Source: Cognatundibacterium curvum (lineage in GTDB: Bacteria; Pseudomonadota; Gammaproteobacteria; Burkholderiales; Burkholderiaceae_D). Taken from it: a DNA stretch of 64,000 nt. Position numbers and translations under genes: made by a program. Positions within the stretch are counted from its first letter, which is position 1; each line of letters opens with the position of its first letter. Location of the stretch: the NCBI RefSeq assembly GCF_014284235.1, contig NZ_JACOGD010000005.1, positions 310,001 through 374,000 of the forward strand. Reading direction: 5' to 3'. This document shows positions 29,007 to 38,132 of the stretch, in pieces. Below the pieces are notes generated by a model. The model did not search any database. It was not told the DNA's origin and saw only the letters and a list, made by a program, of their open reading frames with translations.

Positions 29007-30161
29007 ATGCTTGATTCCCTTATCCGTTTTGTTCGCGACCAATATCGCACCGATGAATTCATTCCGCTGCATGCACCTGTCTTTGCAGGGCAGGAGCGAA
29101 ATTATGTCTCTGATACGATCGATTCAACCTTCGTCTCCAGCGTGGGTGCTTACGTGGATCGATTTGAGCGTGATATGGGGACGTACACTGGCAGTCCCCG
29201 GGCAGTTGCCACGGTCAATGGAACAGCAGCGCTGCATATAGCATTACAATTGGTTGGGGTTAAATCGGGTGATCTGGTCATCACGCAACCGCTGACTTTT
29301 GTGGCCACATGCAATGCCATTGCCTACTGTGGTGCAGAGCCCGTTTTTGTTGACGTGGATCGTCATACTTTGGGGTTGTCGCCTGCTGCGCTAGAAGTCT
29401 GGCTCGACGATAACGCACGAATAGACGATGAGGGTGTGTGCCGCACGCGTGACACTAATCAAGTTGTTCGCGCTTGCTTGCCTATGCATACTTTTGGCCA
29501 TCCAGCCGATCTGGATGGATTGCTGGAAGTTTGCTCCCGGTGGAAGCTTGCTCTCGTCGAAGATGCGGCCGAATCGCTTGGTAGCTTCTACAAAGGCCGG
29601 CATACCGGCACCTTAGGCGTTGTCGGTACATTAAGTTTTAATGGCAATAAGATCATCACCACTGGCGGTGGCGGTATGATTCTGGCAGGTGAGGCTCTGG
29701 GAATTCGTGCGAAGCACATAACGACGACCGCTAAGCAACCTCATCCCTACGAATATGTACATGATGAGCTTGGCTACAACTATCGTCTGCCCAACCTCAA
29801 TGCCGCACTCGGTTGTGCCCAGCTTGAACAGCTGGAAGCCTTCATCGCCAACAAGCGTACTCTGGCCGCGCGCTATGCAGATCACTTCAGTGGTAGCGAC
29901 TTCCAATTCGTGACAGAGCCAGCCGACTGTCGCTCGAATTATTGGCTTAACGCGGTCATTTGCGACAGTCGTGAGCAGCGCGATACCTTGCTCAAAGCCA
30001 CCAATGAGAAGGGCGTGATGACTCGTCCGATTTGGGCTCTGATGAATCACTTGCCGATTTACGCCCACTGCCGCAAAGGTGATCTGACCCAAGCTGAATG
30101 GCTTGAGGCGCGTGTCGTCAACTTGCCGAGCAGTGTTTTGCCATTGGACAACGTTAGATGA
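29007..30161 (+). CDS. legC: PLP-dependent sugar aminotransferase (LegC-like)
   Basis: 384 residues of the DegT/DnrJ/EryC1 family. The PLP lysine is in SFNGNKIITTGGGG (near 215), and VEDAAESLGSFYKGRHTG holds the cofactor Asp. It adds the amino group at C4 of the LegB product. It overlaps the next gene by four bases. Confidence 0.9.
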   Translation: MLDSLIRFVRDQYRTDEFIPLHAPVFAGQERNYVSDTIDSTFVSSVGAYVDRFERDMGTYTGSPRAVATVNGTAALHIALQLVGVKSGDLVITQPLTFVATCNAIAYCGAEPVFVDVDRHTLGLSPAALEVWLDDNARIDDEGVCRTRDTNQVVRACLPMHTFGHPADLDGLLEVCSRWKLALVEDAAESLGSFYKGRHTGTLGVVGTLSFNGNKIITTGGGGMILAGEALGIRAKHITTTAKQPHPYEYVHDELGYNYRLPNLNAALGCAQLEQLEAFIANKRTLAARYADHFSGSDFQFVTEPADCRSNYWLNAVICDSREQRDTLLKATNEKGVMTRPIWALMNHLPIYAHCRKGDLTQAEWLEARVVNLPSSVLPLDNVR

Positions 30162-30793
30162 AGCAGATCGGTATTTTTGGTACGTCGGGCATGGCCAGGG
30201 AAGCTGGCGATATCGCTTGGGCGCTTGGGTATGAGCCGGTCTATGTGGCAAGAGACCAAGCCGAATTGGATGCATACTCATTCTCTGGTCAGGTAATGCT
30301 CGAATGCGATATCGATACTTATCTGGATCTGGGCTACGTGATTGGCATCGGGGATAGTAGTATCCGCCAACGCATTGCGCAGCGCTATGCCGAGCGCTTG
30401 AATTTTGTCAATCTTATCCACCCGAGTGCCTCCTTTGGGAGGGGGCAGCGCGAACTGATCGAATCCAGACGGGGAGTTATCGTTTGTGCCGGGGTGCGCT
30501 TCACCAATAATATTCAGGTAGGAGATTTTTGCATCTTCAATCTGAATTCAACTATCAGTCACGACGTTGTGATCGATGACTGTGTTTATGTGGCGCCTGG
30601 TGCACACGTCACTGGCAATGTTCATATTGGAACCCGTTCCTGGATCGGGACTGGTGTTGCGATAAATCAGGGGAATGAAAGTATGAAGCGTCAGATCGGT
30701 GCAGATACGGTCATTGGCTCTGGTGCTGTTGTCGTGAAGGATTGTGAACCGAATGCGGTATATATCGGCGTCCCCGCCAGGAGAATCAAATGA
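30158..30793 (+). CDS. legH: NeuD/PglD-like sugar N-acetyltransferase (LegH-like)
   Basis: 211 residues: an N-terminal Rossmann-like part (GIFGTSGMAREAGDIAWALG) and a C-terminal left-handed beta helix with hexapeptide repeats (VIDDCVYVAPGAHVTGNVHIGTRSWIG). In this position it should acetylate the 4-amino group to give the N,N'-diacetylbacillosamine-type intermediate. The catalytic His, often in a 'NPxA' loop region, is plausibly in HPSASFGRG or SHDVVIDD. It overlaps both neighbours by four bases. Confidence 0.82.
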   Translation: MKQIGIFGTSGMAREAGDIAWALGYEPVYVARDQAELDAYSFSGQVMLECDIDTYLDLGYVIGIGDSSIRQRIAQRYAERLNFVNLIHPSASFGRGQRELIESRRGVIVCAGVRFTNNIQVGDFCIFNLNSTISHDVVIDDCVYVAPGAHVTGNVHIGTRSWIGTGVAINQGNESMKRQIGADTVIGSGAVVVKDCEPNAVYIGVPARRIK

Positions 30794-31794
30794 GCACATT
30801 GATCATTGCTGAGGCAGGTGTAAACCATAACGGCGACATGGAACTTGCAAAAAAATTAATTGTTGCTGCTGCCGCCGCCGGGGCTGATCTTGTCAAGTTT
30901 CAAACCTTTAAAGCATCAAATCTTGTTTCCGCATCAGCCCCAAAAGCTGAATATCAGAAGAAGACGACAGCGAGTAGCGAGAGTCAGCTTGAGATGATTC
31001 AAAAGCTTGAGCTGTCGAGAGAAGACCATGCTGTTCTGATTGAAGAGTGCCGTGCGCACGGAATTGGCTTCTTTTCGACCGCCTTTGATTTCCAGAGCTT
31101 TGATTTGCTCATGGAACTTGGGTGTCTTGAGCAAATAAAAATACCATCCGGAGAACTGACAAATCTACCATTGCTGCGCTATATGTCCCGCGTCGGCAAG
31201 CCTCTGATGTTGTCAACTGGGATGGCAAATCTTGGCGAAATCGAAGCCGCGATTGAGGCTGTAGTGGAGGCCGGCACGCCCCGGCACTTGATTACGGTCC
31301 TCCACTGCACGACGGAATATCCGACCCCAATGGAAGATGTGAACCTGCGTGCGATGGTTTCAATGAAGCAGGCGTTTGGGGTGAATACAGGTTACTCGGA
31401 TCATACTCCAGGCATTGAAATTCCAATTGCTGCTGTTGCGTTGGGTGCAACCGTCATCGAAAAGCACTTCACGTTAGATCGTAATTTGCCTGGTCCTGAC
31501 CACAAGGCCAGCCTGGAGCCGCATGAACTCAAGGCGATGGTCGACGGCATTCGTAATATTGAGAGAGCGCTTGGCGATGGTGTCAAACGTCCCAGCGTCA
31601 GTGAGCTGAAAAACAAGCCTATCGCGCGCAAGTCGCTGGTCGCAATTCGTCCGATTCGTGCAGGGGATACTTTTAGCTCGGACAACATGGGCGCTAAACG
31701 TCCGGGTACGGGTTTGTCTCCAATGCGCTGGGATGAGGTGATTGGCCGTACTGCGATCAAAGATTTCGCCGTTGACGAGTTAATTACGCTATGA
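30790..31794 (+). CDS. legI: Nonulosonate synthase, legionaminate type (NeuB/LegI)
   Basis: 334 residues: an N-terminal NeuB barrel (IAEAGVNHNGDMELAKKLI, LKIPSGELTNLPLL-like core, TGMANLGEIE, HCTTEYPTP, GYSDHTPG) and a C-terminal SAF/antifreeze-like domain (RPIRAGDTFSSDNMGAKRPGTG). It condenses a 6-deoxy diamino-hexose with phosphoenolpyruvate to give a nine-carbon acid. Neighbours LegB, LegC, LegG and LegF favour legionaminic over sialic acid. Confidence 0.92.
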   Translation: MSTLIIAEAGVNHNGDMELAKKLIVAAAAAGADLVKFQTFKASNLVSASAPKAEYQKKTTASSESQLEMIQKLELSREDHAVLIEECRAHGIGFFSTAFDFQSFDLLMELGCLEQIKIPSGELTNLPLLRYMSRVGKPLMLSTGMANLGEIEAAIEAVVEAGTPRHLITVLHCTTEYPTPMEDVNLRAMVSMKQAFGVNTGYSDHTPGIEIPIAAVALGATVIEKHFTLDRNLPGPDHKASLEPHELKAMVDGIRNIERALGDGVKRPSVSELKNKPIARKSLVAIRPIRAGDTFSSDNMGAKRPGTGLSPMRWDEVIGRTAIKDFAVDELITL

Positions 31795-32969
31795 GCCGAA
31801 AAATCTGTGTCATCACCGGTACACGGGCAGAATTCGGCTTGTTGCGCTGGCTTATGCAAGAAGTACAAAACGATCCAGTTTTAGAGCTGCAGGTGATTGC
31901 TACTGGCATGCACCTCTCGCCTGAATTCGGTCTGACTTATCGTGAGGTCGAGCAGGCTGGGTTCTCGATTGATGCCAAGGTAGAGATGCTGCTGAGTGCG
32001 GATACTGCTACCGCTGTGACCAAATCCATGGGTCTTGGTTTGATTGGTTTTGCCGATGCCTATGCGCGCTTGGCGCCAGACCTGATTGTCGTGTTGGGCG
32101 ACCGATTCGAAATTCTTGCTGCCGCTTCCGCGGCTTTGATTGCTGGTATTCCGGTAGCACATTTGCACGGTGGAGAAACAACTGAAGGAGCTTTTGATGA
32201 AGCCATTCGCCACTCCATCACGAAGATGTCGCACCTCCATTTCGTTGCTGCGGATGAATATCGGAGGCGGGTGATACAGCTCGGTGAGCAGCCCGAACGT
32301 GTATTTTTGGTCGGTGGGCTGGGAATTGATGCGATCAAGCGCACTACTCTGCTCGAACGCGAAGCATTGGAGGCTTCGCTGGACTTCAAGCTGGGCAGTA
32401 AAAACCTGCTCATTACCTTTCATCCGGTTACCTTGGAAGGAGCCAGCTCGCAACAGCAGATGGCCGAGCTTCTTACTGCCTTGGGCAATTTGACTGAAAC
32501 CAATCTAATTTTTACTATGCCGAATGCCGATACTGGCGGCAGAGAATTGGCAGCGATGGTGGATGCCTTTGTTGCATCTCACAGCAATGCGCGTGTGTAC
32601 GCCTCGCTTGGTCAGTTGCGCTACCTGTCATGCATGCAGTATGTGGATGGCGTAGTTGGAAATTCGTCGAGTGGACTGGCCGAGGCACCTAGCATGGGCG
32701 TTGGTACTATCAATATTGGTGATCGGCAAAAAGGGAGACTGGCTGCCAGCAGCGTTATAGACTGTGCTCCAAGCGCCGACAGCATAAGTGAAGCACTTGC
32801 GAAGTTGTACGATCCTGAGTTTCGATCGATGTTGGGGCAAACTGTCAACCCTTACGGTAATGGAGGCGCTAGCAAGAAAATCGTCAAGGTCTTGAGCACG
32901 TGTCCCATCGATAATCTGTTAAAAAAGTCGTTTTACGACATCCCGAATGACACCAGAAATTGGAATTAA
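31791..32969 (+). CDS. legG: Hydrolysing NDP-sugar 2-epimerase (NeuC/LegG)
   Basis: 392 residues, GT-B-like epimerase fold. Motifs are ITGTRAEFGLLRWLM at the start, LVVLGDRFE-like VVLGDRFEI, HLHGGETTEGAFDEAIRHSITK and GNSSSGLAEAPSMGVGTINIG. It inverts C2 and releases the nucleotide to give the substrate of LegI. It overlaps legI by four bases. Confidence 0.92.
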   Translation: MSRKICVITGTRAEFGLLRWLMQEVQNDPVLELQVIATGMHLSPEFGLTYREVEQAGFSIDAKVEMLLSADTATAVTKSMGLGLIGFADAYARLAPDLIVVLGDRFEILAAASAALIAGIPVAHLHGGETTEGAFDEAIRHSITKMSHLHFVAADEYRRRVIQLGEQPERVFLVGGLGIDAIKRTTLLEREALEASLDFKLGSKNLLITFHPVTLEGASSQQQMAELLTALGNLTETNLIFTMPNADTGGRELAAMVDAFVASHSNARVYASLGQLRYLSCMQYVDGVVGNSSSGLAEAPSMGVGTINIGDRQKGRLAASSVIDCAPSADSISEALAKLYDPEFRSMLGQTVNPYGNGGASKKIVKVLSTCPIDNLLKKSFYDIPNDTRNWN

Positions 32970-33004
32970 AAAATGATTTGCATCTGCAACTGGAGAAAGT
33001 TTTG

Positions 33005-34303
33005 ATGGAATTAGAGAATAAAAAAATTGCTGTGGTCGGTCTTGGTTATGTTGGTCTGCCACTGGCTGTTGAATTCGGAAAAATAAAGCCAGTTTTAGGC
33101 TTCGATATCAATGATGCCCGTATTGCGGAATTACGTTCTGGCAAAGATAGTACGCTGGAAGTGACCCCGCAAGAGCTGCTGTCTGCAAATCGTTTGGAGT
33201 TTAGCAGCGACCGTAGCAAGCTTGCTGATTGTGGCGTTTTTATTGTTACCGTGCCGACTCCGATTGATACTGCCAATCGCCCTGATTTGACGCCGATTAT
33301 CAAGGCTAGCGAAACAGTCGGCAAAGCAATGAAGGCGGGCGCTATCGTCATTTACGAATCGACAGTTTACCCTGGTTGTACCGAGGAGGTCTGCGTGCCC
33401 ATCCTGGAAAAAGAATCAGGCCTGAAATTCAACGAAGGCTTCTTCTGCGGTTATAGCCCCGAGCGTATCAACCCGGGCGATAAGGTTAACACTCTGACTA
33501 CTATCAGGAAGGTCACTAGCGGCAGTACGCCCGAAGTGGCTGAGGCTGTCGACGCGCTGTATCGGGACATCATCAAGGCGGGCACATGGAAGGCCAGCAG
33601 TCTGAAGGTGGCTGAAGCTGCAAAAGTGATTGAGAATAGCCAGCGCGACTTGAACATCGCTTTTGTTAATGAGTTGTCCGTTATCTTCGACCGCTTAGGC
33701 ATCGACACCACGGAGGTACTCGAGGCAGCTGGTACAAAATGGAATTTCTTGCCATTCCGTCCGGGGATGGTAGGTGGACACTGCATTGGGGTAGATCCTT
33801 ATTACCTGACACACAAGGCAGAGCAGGCAGGTTATCTTCCTCAGGTCATTCTGGCAGGACGACGTATTAATGACAATATGGCACGCTATGCAGCTCGAAA
33901 TATCATCAGGTTGATGTTGAAGAATGGTATCGACGTTGCTAACAGCACTGTCGGCGTGATGGGCATTACTTTTAAGGAAAACTGTCCGGATATACGTAAC
34001 AGCAAGATCGCTGACTTAGTCAAAGAACTCTCTCATTGGGGCGTAAAGGTCGTGGTGACAGACCCTTGGGCCAATGCCGATGAGGTGGAGCATGAATATG
34101 GCATCAAGCTTGGCACGATTGACGATCAAGACAAGGTGGATTCGTTAATTGTAGCAGTGGGGCATGAAGAATTTAAGGCCATGCAGCCTGAGGTATTGCG
34201 TTCGTTTTGCAAATCAGAAAAGCAACCGATCTTAGGTGACCTCAAGAGTCTGTTTGATCGTGAAGCATGCGCCAAGGCTGGCTTTAAAGTCTTCCGTTTT
34301 TAA
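33005..34303 (+). CDS. UDP-HexNAc 6-dehydrogenase (TviB/WbpO/WbpA family)
   Basis: 432 residues from the ATG at 33005, which has GGAGA upstream; a longer frame begins at 32960 inside legG. NAD motif GLGYVGLPLAVEFG, PTPID and ESTVYPG loops, YSPERINPGD and the catalytic Cys in GGHCIGVDPYYLTHKA are all present. The family oxidises C6 of UDP-GlcNAc or UDP-GalNAc to the uronic acid; the two cannot be told apart by eye. It interrupts the legionaminate genes, so the polymer may include a HexNAc uronate. Confidence 0.9.
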   Translation: MELENKKIAVVGLGYVGLPLAVEFGKIKPVLGFDINDARIAELRSGKDSTLEVTPQELLSANRLEFSSDRSKLADCGVFIVTVPTPIDTANRPDLTPIIKASETVGKAMKAGAIVIYESTVYPGCTEEVCVPILEKESGLKFNEGFFCGYSPERINPGDKVNTLTTIRKVTSGSTPEVAEAVDALYRDIIKAGTWKASSLKVAEAAKVIENSQRDLNIAFVNELSVIFDRLGIDTTEVLEAAGTKWNFLPFRPGMVGGHCIGVDPYYLTHKAEQAGYLPQVILAGRRINDNMARYAARNIIRLMLKNGIDVANSTVGVMGITFKENCPDIRNSKIADLVKELSHWGVKVVVTDPWANADEVEHEYGIKLGTIDDQDKVDSLIVAVGHEEFKAMQPEVLRSFCKSEKQPILGDLKSLFDREACAKAGFKVFRF

Positions 34304-34304
34304 C

Positions 34305-35354
34305 ATGAAGAATTGGCAAAATACACTTATAGCACCGTCACTCTCATTGCGGGAAGCGCTGCAGACAATTAACGACGTCGGCTGCCAAATGGCACTGGTA
34401 GTGGATGGCGAGCGTCGCTTGTTGGGCACGCTGAGTGACGGCGATGCCCGCCGCGCTTTGTTACGTGGGGTAACGCTCGACACGCCAGTATCGGAAGCTA
34501 TGCACGTGACGCCGACGGTGGTACGCAACCACGAAGATCGGGAGACGCGTTTAGGTCTGATGAAGCTTCATGGCTTTCACCAGTTGCCTATCGTTGATAG
34601 CGATGGGCACATCGTCGGGCTGGAGACGGTTGATGACTACCTGAATGTGCCTACCCGTGAAGAGTCTGTGGTCATCATGGCTGGCGGCTTGGGTAGCCGG
34701 CTGAAGGAATTGACGCGGGAAACACCCAAGCCAATGCTGAACGTTGGCTCTCGCCCGATTCTGGAGACTATCGTCCGTTCATTCTCCGAACAAGGTTTCC
34801 GCCGCTTTTACCTTGCAGTGAACTATAAAGCAGAACAAATCGAAGCGCACTTCGGTGACGGTTCCAGATTCGGAATCGAAGTGCATTATCTGCGTGAGCA
34901 ACAGCGTATGGGCACAGCTGGTGCATTGAGTTTGCTTCCGGCAGAGATCGATCATCCAATTGTGGTGACCAATGCAGATTTGTTAACTAAAGCGAACTAT
35001 GCTGCGATGATTGAGGATCATCTGGCAACCCGTGCTGATGCAACGATGGGTGTACGTAAATACGAGATGCAGGTGCCCTTTGGTGTAGTTCAGGAAAAAG
35101 AGGGGCGTATTTCCAGTGTTATTGAGAAACCCGTTCACCAGTTTATGGTGAGTGCTGGCATGTACGTGTTGTCGCCATCAGCGCTAAAGTTGGTTCCACG
35201 GGATCAGTTTTTCGATATGCCGACACTCTTCGATGCGATTACGGAGAAGGGCCTTTATGCCCGCTCCCATCATGTGGATGGCTACTGGCTCGATATTGGT
35301 CAACCGTCGGATTTTGAACGAGCAAATCATGACTTCCACGAGGTGTTCAGATGA
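34305..35354 (+). CDS. ptmE: CBS-domain sugar-1-phosphate nucleotidyltransferase (PtmE-like)
   Basis: 349 residues from the ATG one base after the dehydrogenase stop. Two CBS domains (1-115) precede an NTP-transferase domain that starts VVIMAGGLGSRLKELTRETPKPML (near 122), with NADLLTK as the metal-binding strand. In Campylobacter the similar PtmE is a GlcN-1-P guanylyltransferase feeding the GDP-based legionaminate route. It overlaps legF by four bases. Confidence 0.85.
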   Translation: MKNWQNTLIAPSLSLREALQTINDVGCQMALVVDGERRLLGTLSDGDARRALLRGVTLDTPVSEAMHVTPTVVRNHEDRETRLGLMKLHGFHQLPIVDSDGHIVGLETVDDYLNVPTREESVVIMAGGLGSRLKELTRETPKPMLNVGSRPILETIVRSFSEQGFRRFYLAVNYKAEQIEAHFGDGSRFGIEVHYLREQQRMGTAGALSLLPAEIDHPIVVTNADLLTKANYAAMIEDHLATRADATMGVRKYEMQVPFGVVQEKEGRISSVIEKPVHQFMVSAGMYVLSPSALKLVPRDQFFDMPTLFDAITEKGLYARSHHVDGYWLDIGQPSDFERANHDFHEVFR

Positions 35355-36043
35355 TTGGTACGCGCAAAGTACTTGCGTTAATCCCTGCACGCGGTGGATC
35401 AAAAGGCATACCAGGGAAGAATATCGTAGACTTAGCGGGAAAGCCGTTAATCTCCTGGACTATAGAGGCTGCTAAAGCGTGCCCTCGCATTGACACTATT
35501 GTACTATCTAGTGACGATCCGACCATTGCAGAAGTGGCTGCGCGTTTCGGATGTACCGTTCCATTTACAAGACCACAGGAGCTAGCAACAGATGAGTCGT
35601 CAAGCATGGATGTTGTGTATCATGCTTTGGAGCAGTTGCCAGATTTTGATGTTGTTGTACTGCTTCAGCCGACATCACCATTGCGGACTGCTGCTGACAT
35701 TGAAGCATGTCTGAATCTTATGCAAAGTGCACCAGCAGTTGTAAGTGTTCGGCCCTCAGAAGACCATCCATACTTGACTTTCGAGATTAACGATGAAGGT
35801 ACCCTTGCTCCATATGCAAAACCATCGGCTGATCAGTCTCTGAGACGTCAGGATCTTCCCGGTGCTTGGTGCTTGAATGGCGCGATTTATGCCGCAGACA
35901 CCAAGTGGCTTAGGGAACAACGAAGCTTCATTTCTCCAGGAACTGTCGCTTACCAGATGCCATCTGAGCGTTCTATTGATATTGATACTCCGGCAGATCT
36001 TCGCCTCGCCGGTCAGTTGTTGCAACTTTTACACAAAAACTGA
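35351..36043 (+). CDS. legF: CMP-nonulosonate cytidylyltransferase (LegF/NeuA)
   Basis: 230 residues with the NeuA nucleotide loop ALIPARGGSKGIPGKN and LQPTSPLRTAADIEAC, and DIDTPADLRLA at the end. It activates the nonulosonic acid with CTP for transfer to the glycan. The context points to legionaminate. Confidence 0.92.
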   Translation: MIGTRKVLALIPARGGSKGIPGKNIVDLAGKPLISWTIEAAKACPRIDTIVLSSDDPTIAEVAARFGCTVPFTRPQELATDESSSMDVVYHALEQLPDFDVVVLLQPTSPLRTAADIEACLNLMQSAPAVVSVRPSEDHPYLTFEINDEGTLAPYAKPSADQSLRRQDLPGAWCLNGAIYAADTKWLREQRSFISPGTVAYQMPSERSIDIDTPADLRLAGQLLQLLHKN

Positions 36044-36060
36044 ATTTTTAAGGAAAGCAA

Positions 36061-37374
36061 ATGAAAATTGGCCCGCACCCTAGTACCGACCTTAGTCGTT
36101 TTACCAAGTCAGAAAATGAGCTTGATGTTCTGTACGGACTACCTCGCGAAGTTGCATTTTGTAAAATGTGCAACATGTCAAATCAGCAGCCAATGTCGAG
36201 CAATGAATATGCGCATGGTAAGAGTTCGACGAAAACTACCCTAAGTTTTGATGAGGAAGGTGTCTGTCACGCCTGCCGTTTCAATATACTTAAAGAAGAT
36301 GGCGAGATCGATTGGGATGAGCGTGAGAGAGAACTTATCGAACTGTGCAATAAGTATCGCAAGAGCGATGGTAGCTACGACTGTATCGTCGGTGGCAGTG
36401 GTGGTAAAGACAGTGCGATGCAGTCTCACTTACTGAAGTATAAGTACGGCATGAACCCGCTGACGGTGACATGGTCTCCACACTTGTACACCGACATCGG
36501 CTGGAAGAACTTCCAACAGTGGCTGCACGTCGGCGGTTTCGATAACTACCTGTTCACTCCAAATGGCAAGATCCACCGGTTGCTTACCCGTAACGCCACG
36601 ATCAACCTGCTGCATCCGTTCCAACCTTTTATCTTGGGTCAGAAGACATTCGTAGCGAAAATGGCTGCGCAGTTCAACATTCCACTGATTTTCTACGGTG
36701 AGATGCCTGGTGAATACGGTGAGAAAATATCTCACAAGACTTCCAGTTATGCTAAGGGCACCGAGGCTGCGGAAAGCGAAGGTTTCTCTTTGGATTACCT
36801 GCACGGCAAGGATATTCGCGATGTTTTGCTTGGAGGCAAAGCAATTGGTGAATACCTCGATGAGGGTGTGGCGATGGCTGATCTAAAGAGTTACTTGCCA
36901 ATGGATCCAGACGTTTTGCACCGTAAGGGCATAGACTTTAAATACTTGGGATATTACAAGAAATGGGTGCCGCAAGAGGCTTATTACTACGCTGTAGAAA
37001 ATACCGGTTTTGAGGCCAATCCTTTGCGCACTGAAGGCACTTATTCTAAGTACAACAGTCTTGACGATAAAGTGGATGGTTTCTTCTACTTCACCCGTTG
37101 GATCAAGTTTGGTGTCGGCCGTGCGATGATGGATTCGGCACAGGAGATCCGCAACCATCACATCGACAAAGAAGAGGCCATGGCCCTGATGCGCCGTTAC
37201 GAAGGTGAATACCCTGCTCGGTACGAAAAGGAATTTCTTGACTACATCAGCATGTCGCGAGATGAATTTTTGGCGCTGTGCGATCGTTTCCGTTCCCCGC
37301 ATCTTTGGATGGTAAAAGATGGTGAGTGGTGCCTGCGCCGTACGCCATGGGACGATATGGGGTCCGCTGTATGA
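36061..37374 (+). CDS. N-acetyl sugar amidotransferase, first copy (PseA/WbpG-like)
   Basis: 437 residues. A four-cysteine Zn-like site (C34, C37, C69, C72: CKMC and CHAC) precedes a PP-loop ATPase motif GGSGGKDSAMQ (near 113-122). The family turns an N-acetyl into an acetamidino group, using ammonia from a HisH/HisF pair, as PseA and Cj1324 do for pseudaminic and legionaminic acid. It directly follows the legionaminate genes, so acetamidino-legionaminate is the likely product. The next gene, HisF-like, starts on its stop. Confidence 0.85.
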   Translation: MKIGPHPSTDLSRFTKSENELDVLYGLPREVAFCKMCNMSNQQPMSSNEYAHGKSSTKTTLSFDEEGVCHACRFNILKEDGEIDWDERERELIELCNKYRKSDGSYDCIVGGSGGKDSAMQSHLLKYKYGMNPLTVTWSPHLYTDIGWKNFQQWLHVGGFDNYLFTPNGKIHRLLTRNATINLLHPFQPFILGQKTFVAKMAAQFNIPLIFYGEMPGEYGEKISHKTSSYAKGTEAAESEGFSLDYLHGKDIRDVLLGGKAIGEYLDEGVAMADLKSYLPMDPDVLHRKGIDFKYLGYYKKWVPQEAYYYAVENTGFEANPLRTEGTYSKYNSLDDKVDGFFYFTRWIKFGVGRAMMDSAQEIRNHHIDKEEAMALMRRYEGEYPARYEKEFLDYISMSRDEFLALCDRFRSPHLWMVKDGEWCLRRTPWDDMGSAV

Positions 37375-38132
37375 TGCCCACGCGGCTAATTCCACGCCTC
37401 GATGTAAAGGGGAAAAACCTCATCAAAGGTATTCACCTTGAAGGGCTTCGTGTGATTGGTGATCCACAGGCTTTTGCACGCAAGTACTACGAAGATGGGG
37501 CAGATGAACTGTTATACGTAGACGTCGTCGCCAGCCTTTACGGACGCAACAGCCTGCATGACATCGTACGCCGTACTGCACAGGATGTTTTTGTGCCACT
37601 CACGGTTACGGGAGGCTTGCGCTCCGTGGATGATGTGCGCGAAATGCTGCGCGCTGGAGCCGATAAGGTCGGCATCAACACTGCAGCCACCAAGCGTCCC
37701 GAACTTATCCGTGAAGTGGCGCGAAAGTTCGGCTCACAGTGTATGGTGCTGTCGATCGAAGCCAAGCGTACATCCGCAGGTAAGTGGGAGGCATTCACTG
37801 ACAACGGTCGCGAACCCACGGGGCTCGACGTTGTCGAGTGGGCGCAGCGTGGTGTAGAACTCGGTGCTGGCGAAATTCTCCTGACTTCAGTGGACCACGA
37901 AGGTACCCGCGAAGGTTTTGATACTGACCTGATTGCTGCAGTGGCGTCTGTTGTTCCCGTGCCGGTAATTGCCAGTGGTGGTATGGGGCAGCCTCATGAC
38001 ATAGCAAATGCTGTTCGTGATGGCCACGCTAGTGCCATTGCAATGGCCGATATCTTGCATTATGGCCGCGCTACGCTGGCTGACATCCGAGCAGCCGCTC
38101 GTGATGCAAATTTAGACGTAAGAAATCCATGA
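37371..38132 (+). CDS. hisF: HisF-like partner of the first amidotransferase
   Basis: 253 residues from the ATG overlapping the amidotransferase stop (an ATG at 37374 is equally possible). A TIM barrel with PRLDVKGKNLIKGIHLEG at the start, VTGGLRSVDDV and SGGMGQPHDI. HisF-like proteins of polysaccharide loci act with HisH to deliver ammonia to a WbpG-type amidotransferase. A role in histidine synthesis is unlikely here because no other his genes are near. Confidence 0.85.
   Translation: MMPTRLIPRLDVKGKNLIKGIHLEGLRVIGDPQAFARKYYEDGADELLYVDVVASLYGRNSLHDIVRRTAQDVFVPLTVTGGLRSVDDVREMLRAGADKVGINTAATKRPELIREVARKFGSQCMVLSIEAKRTSAGKWEAFTDNGREPTGLDVVEWAQRGVELGAGEILLTSVDHEGTREGFDTDLIAAVASVVPVPVIASGGMGQPHDIANAVRDGHASAIAMADILHYGRATLADIRAAARDANLDVRNP

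Noticed and set aside
29631-30281. 216-codon minus-strand frame opposite legC/legH
   Set aside because: Shadow of conserved coding sequence with no domain and no ribosome site.
30790-31794. Sialic acid synthase proper
   Set aside because: NeuB-like, but LegB and LegC upstream supply a 6-deoxy diamino sugar, so legionaminate-type is the better reading.
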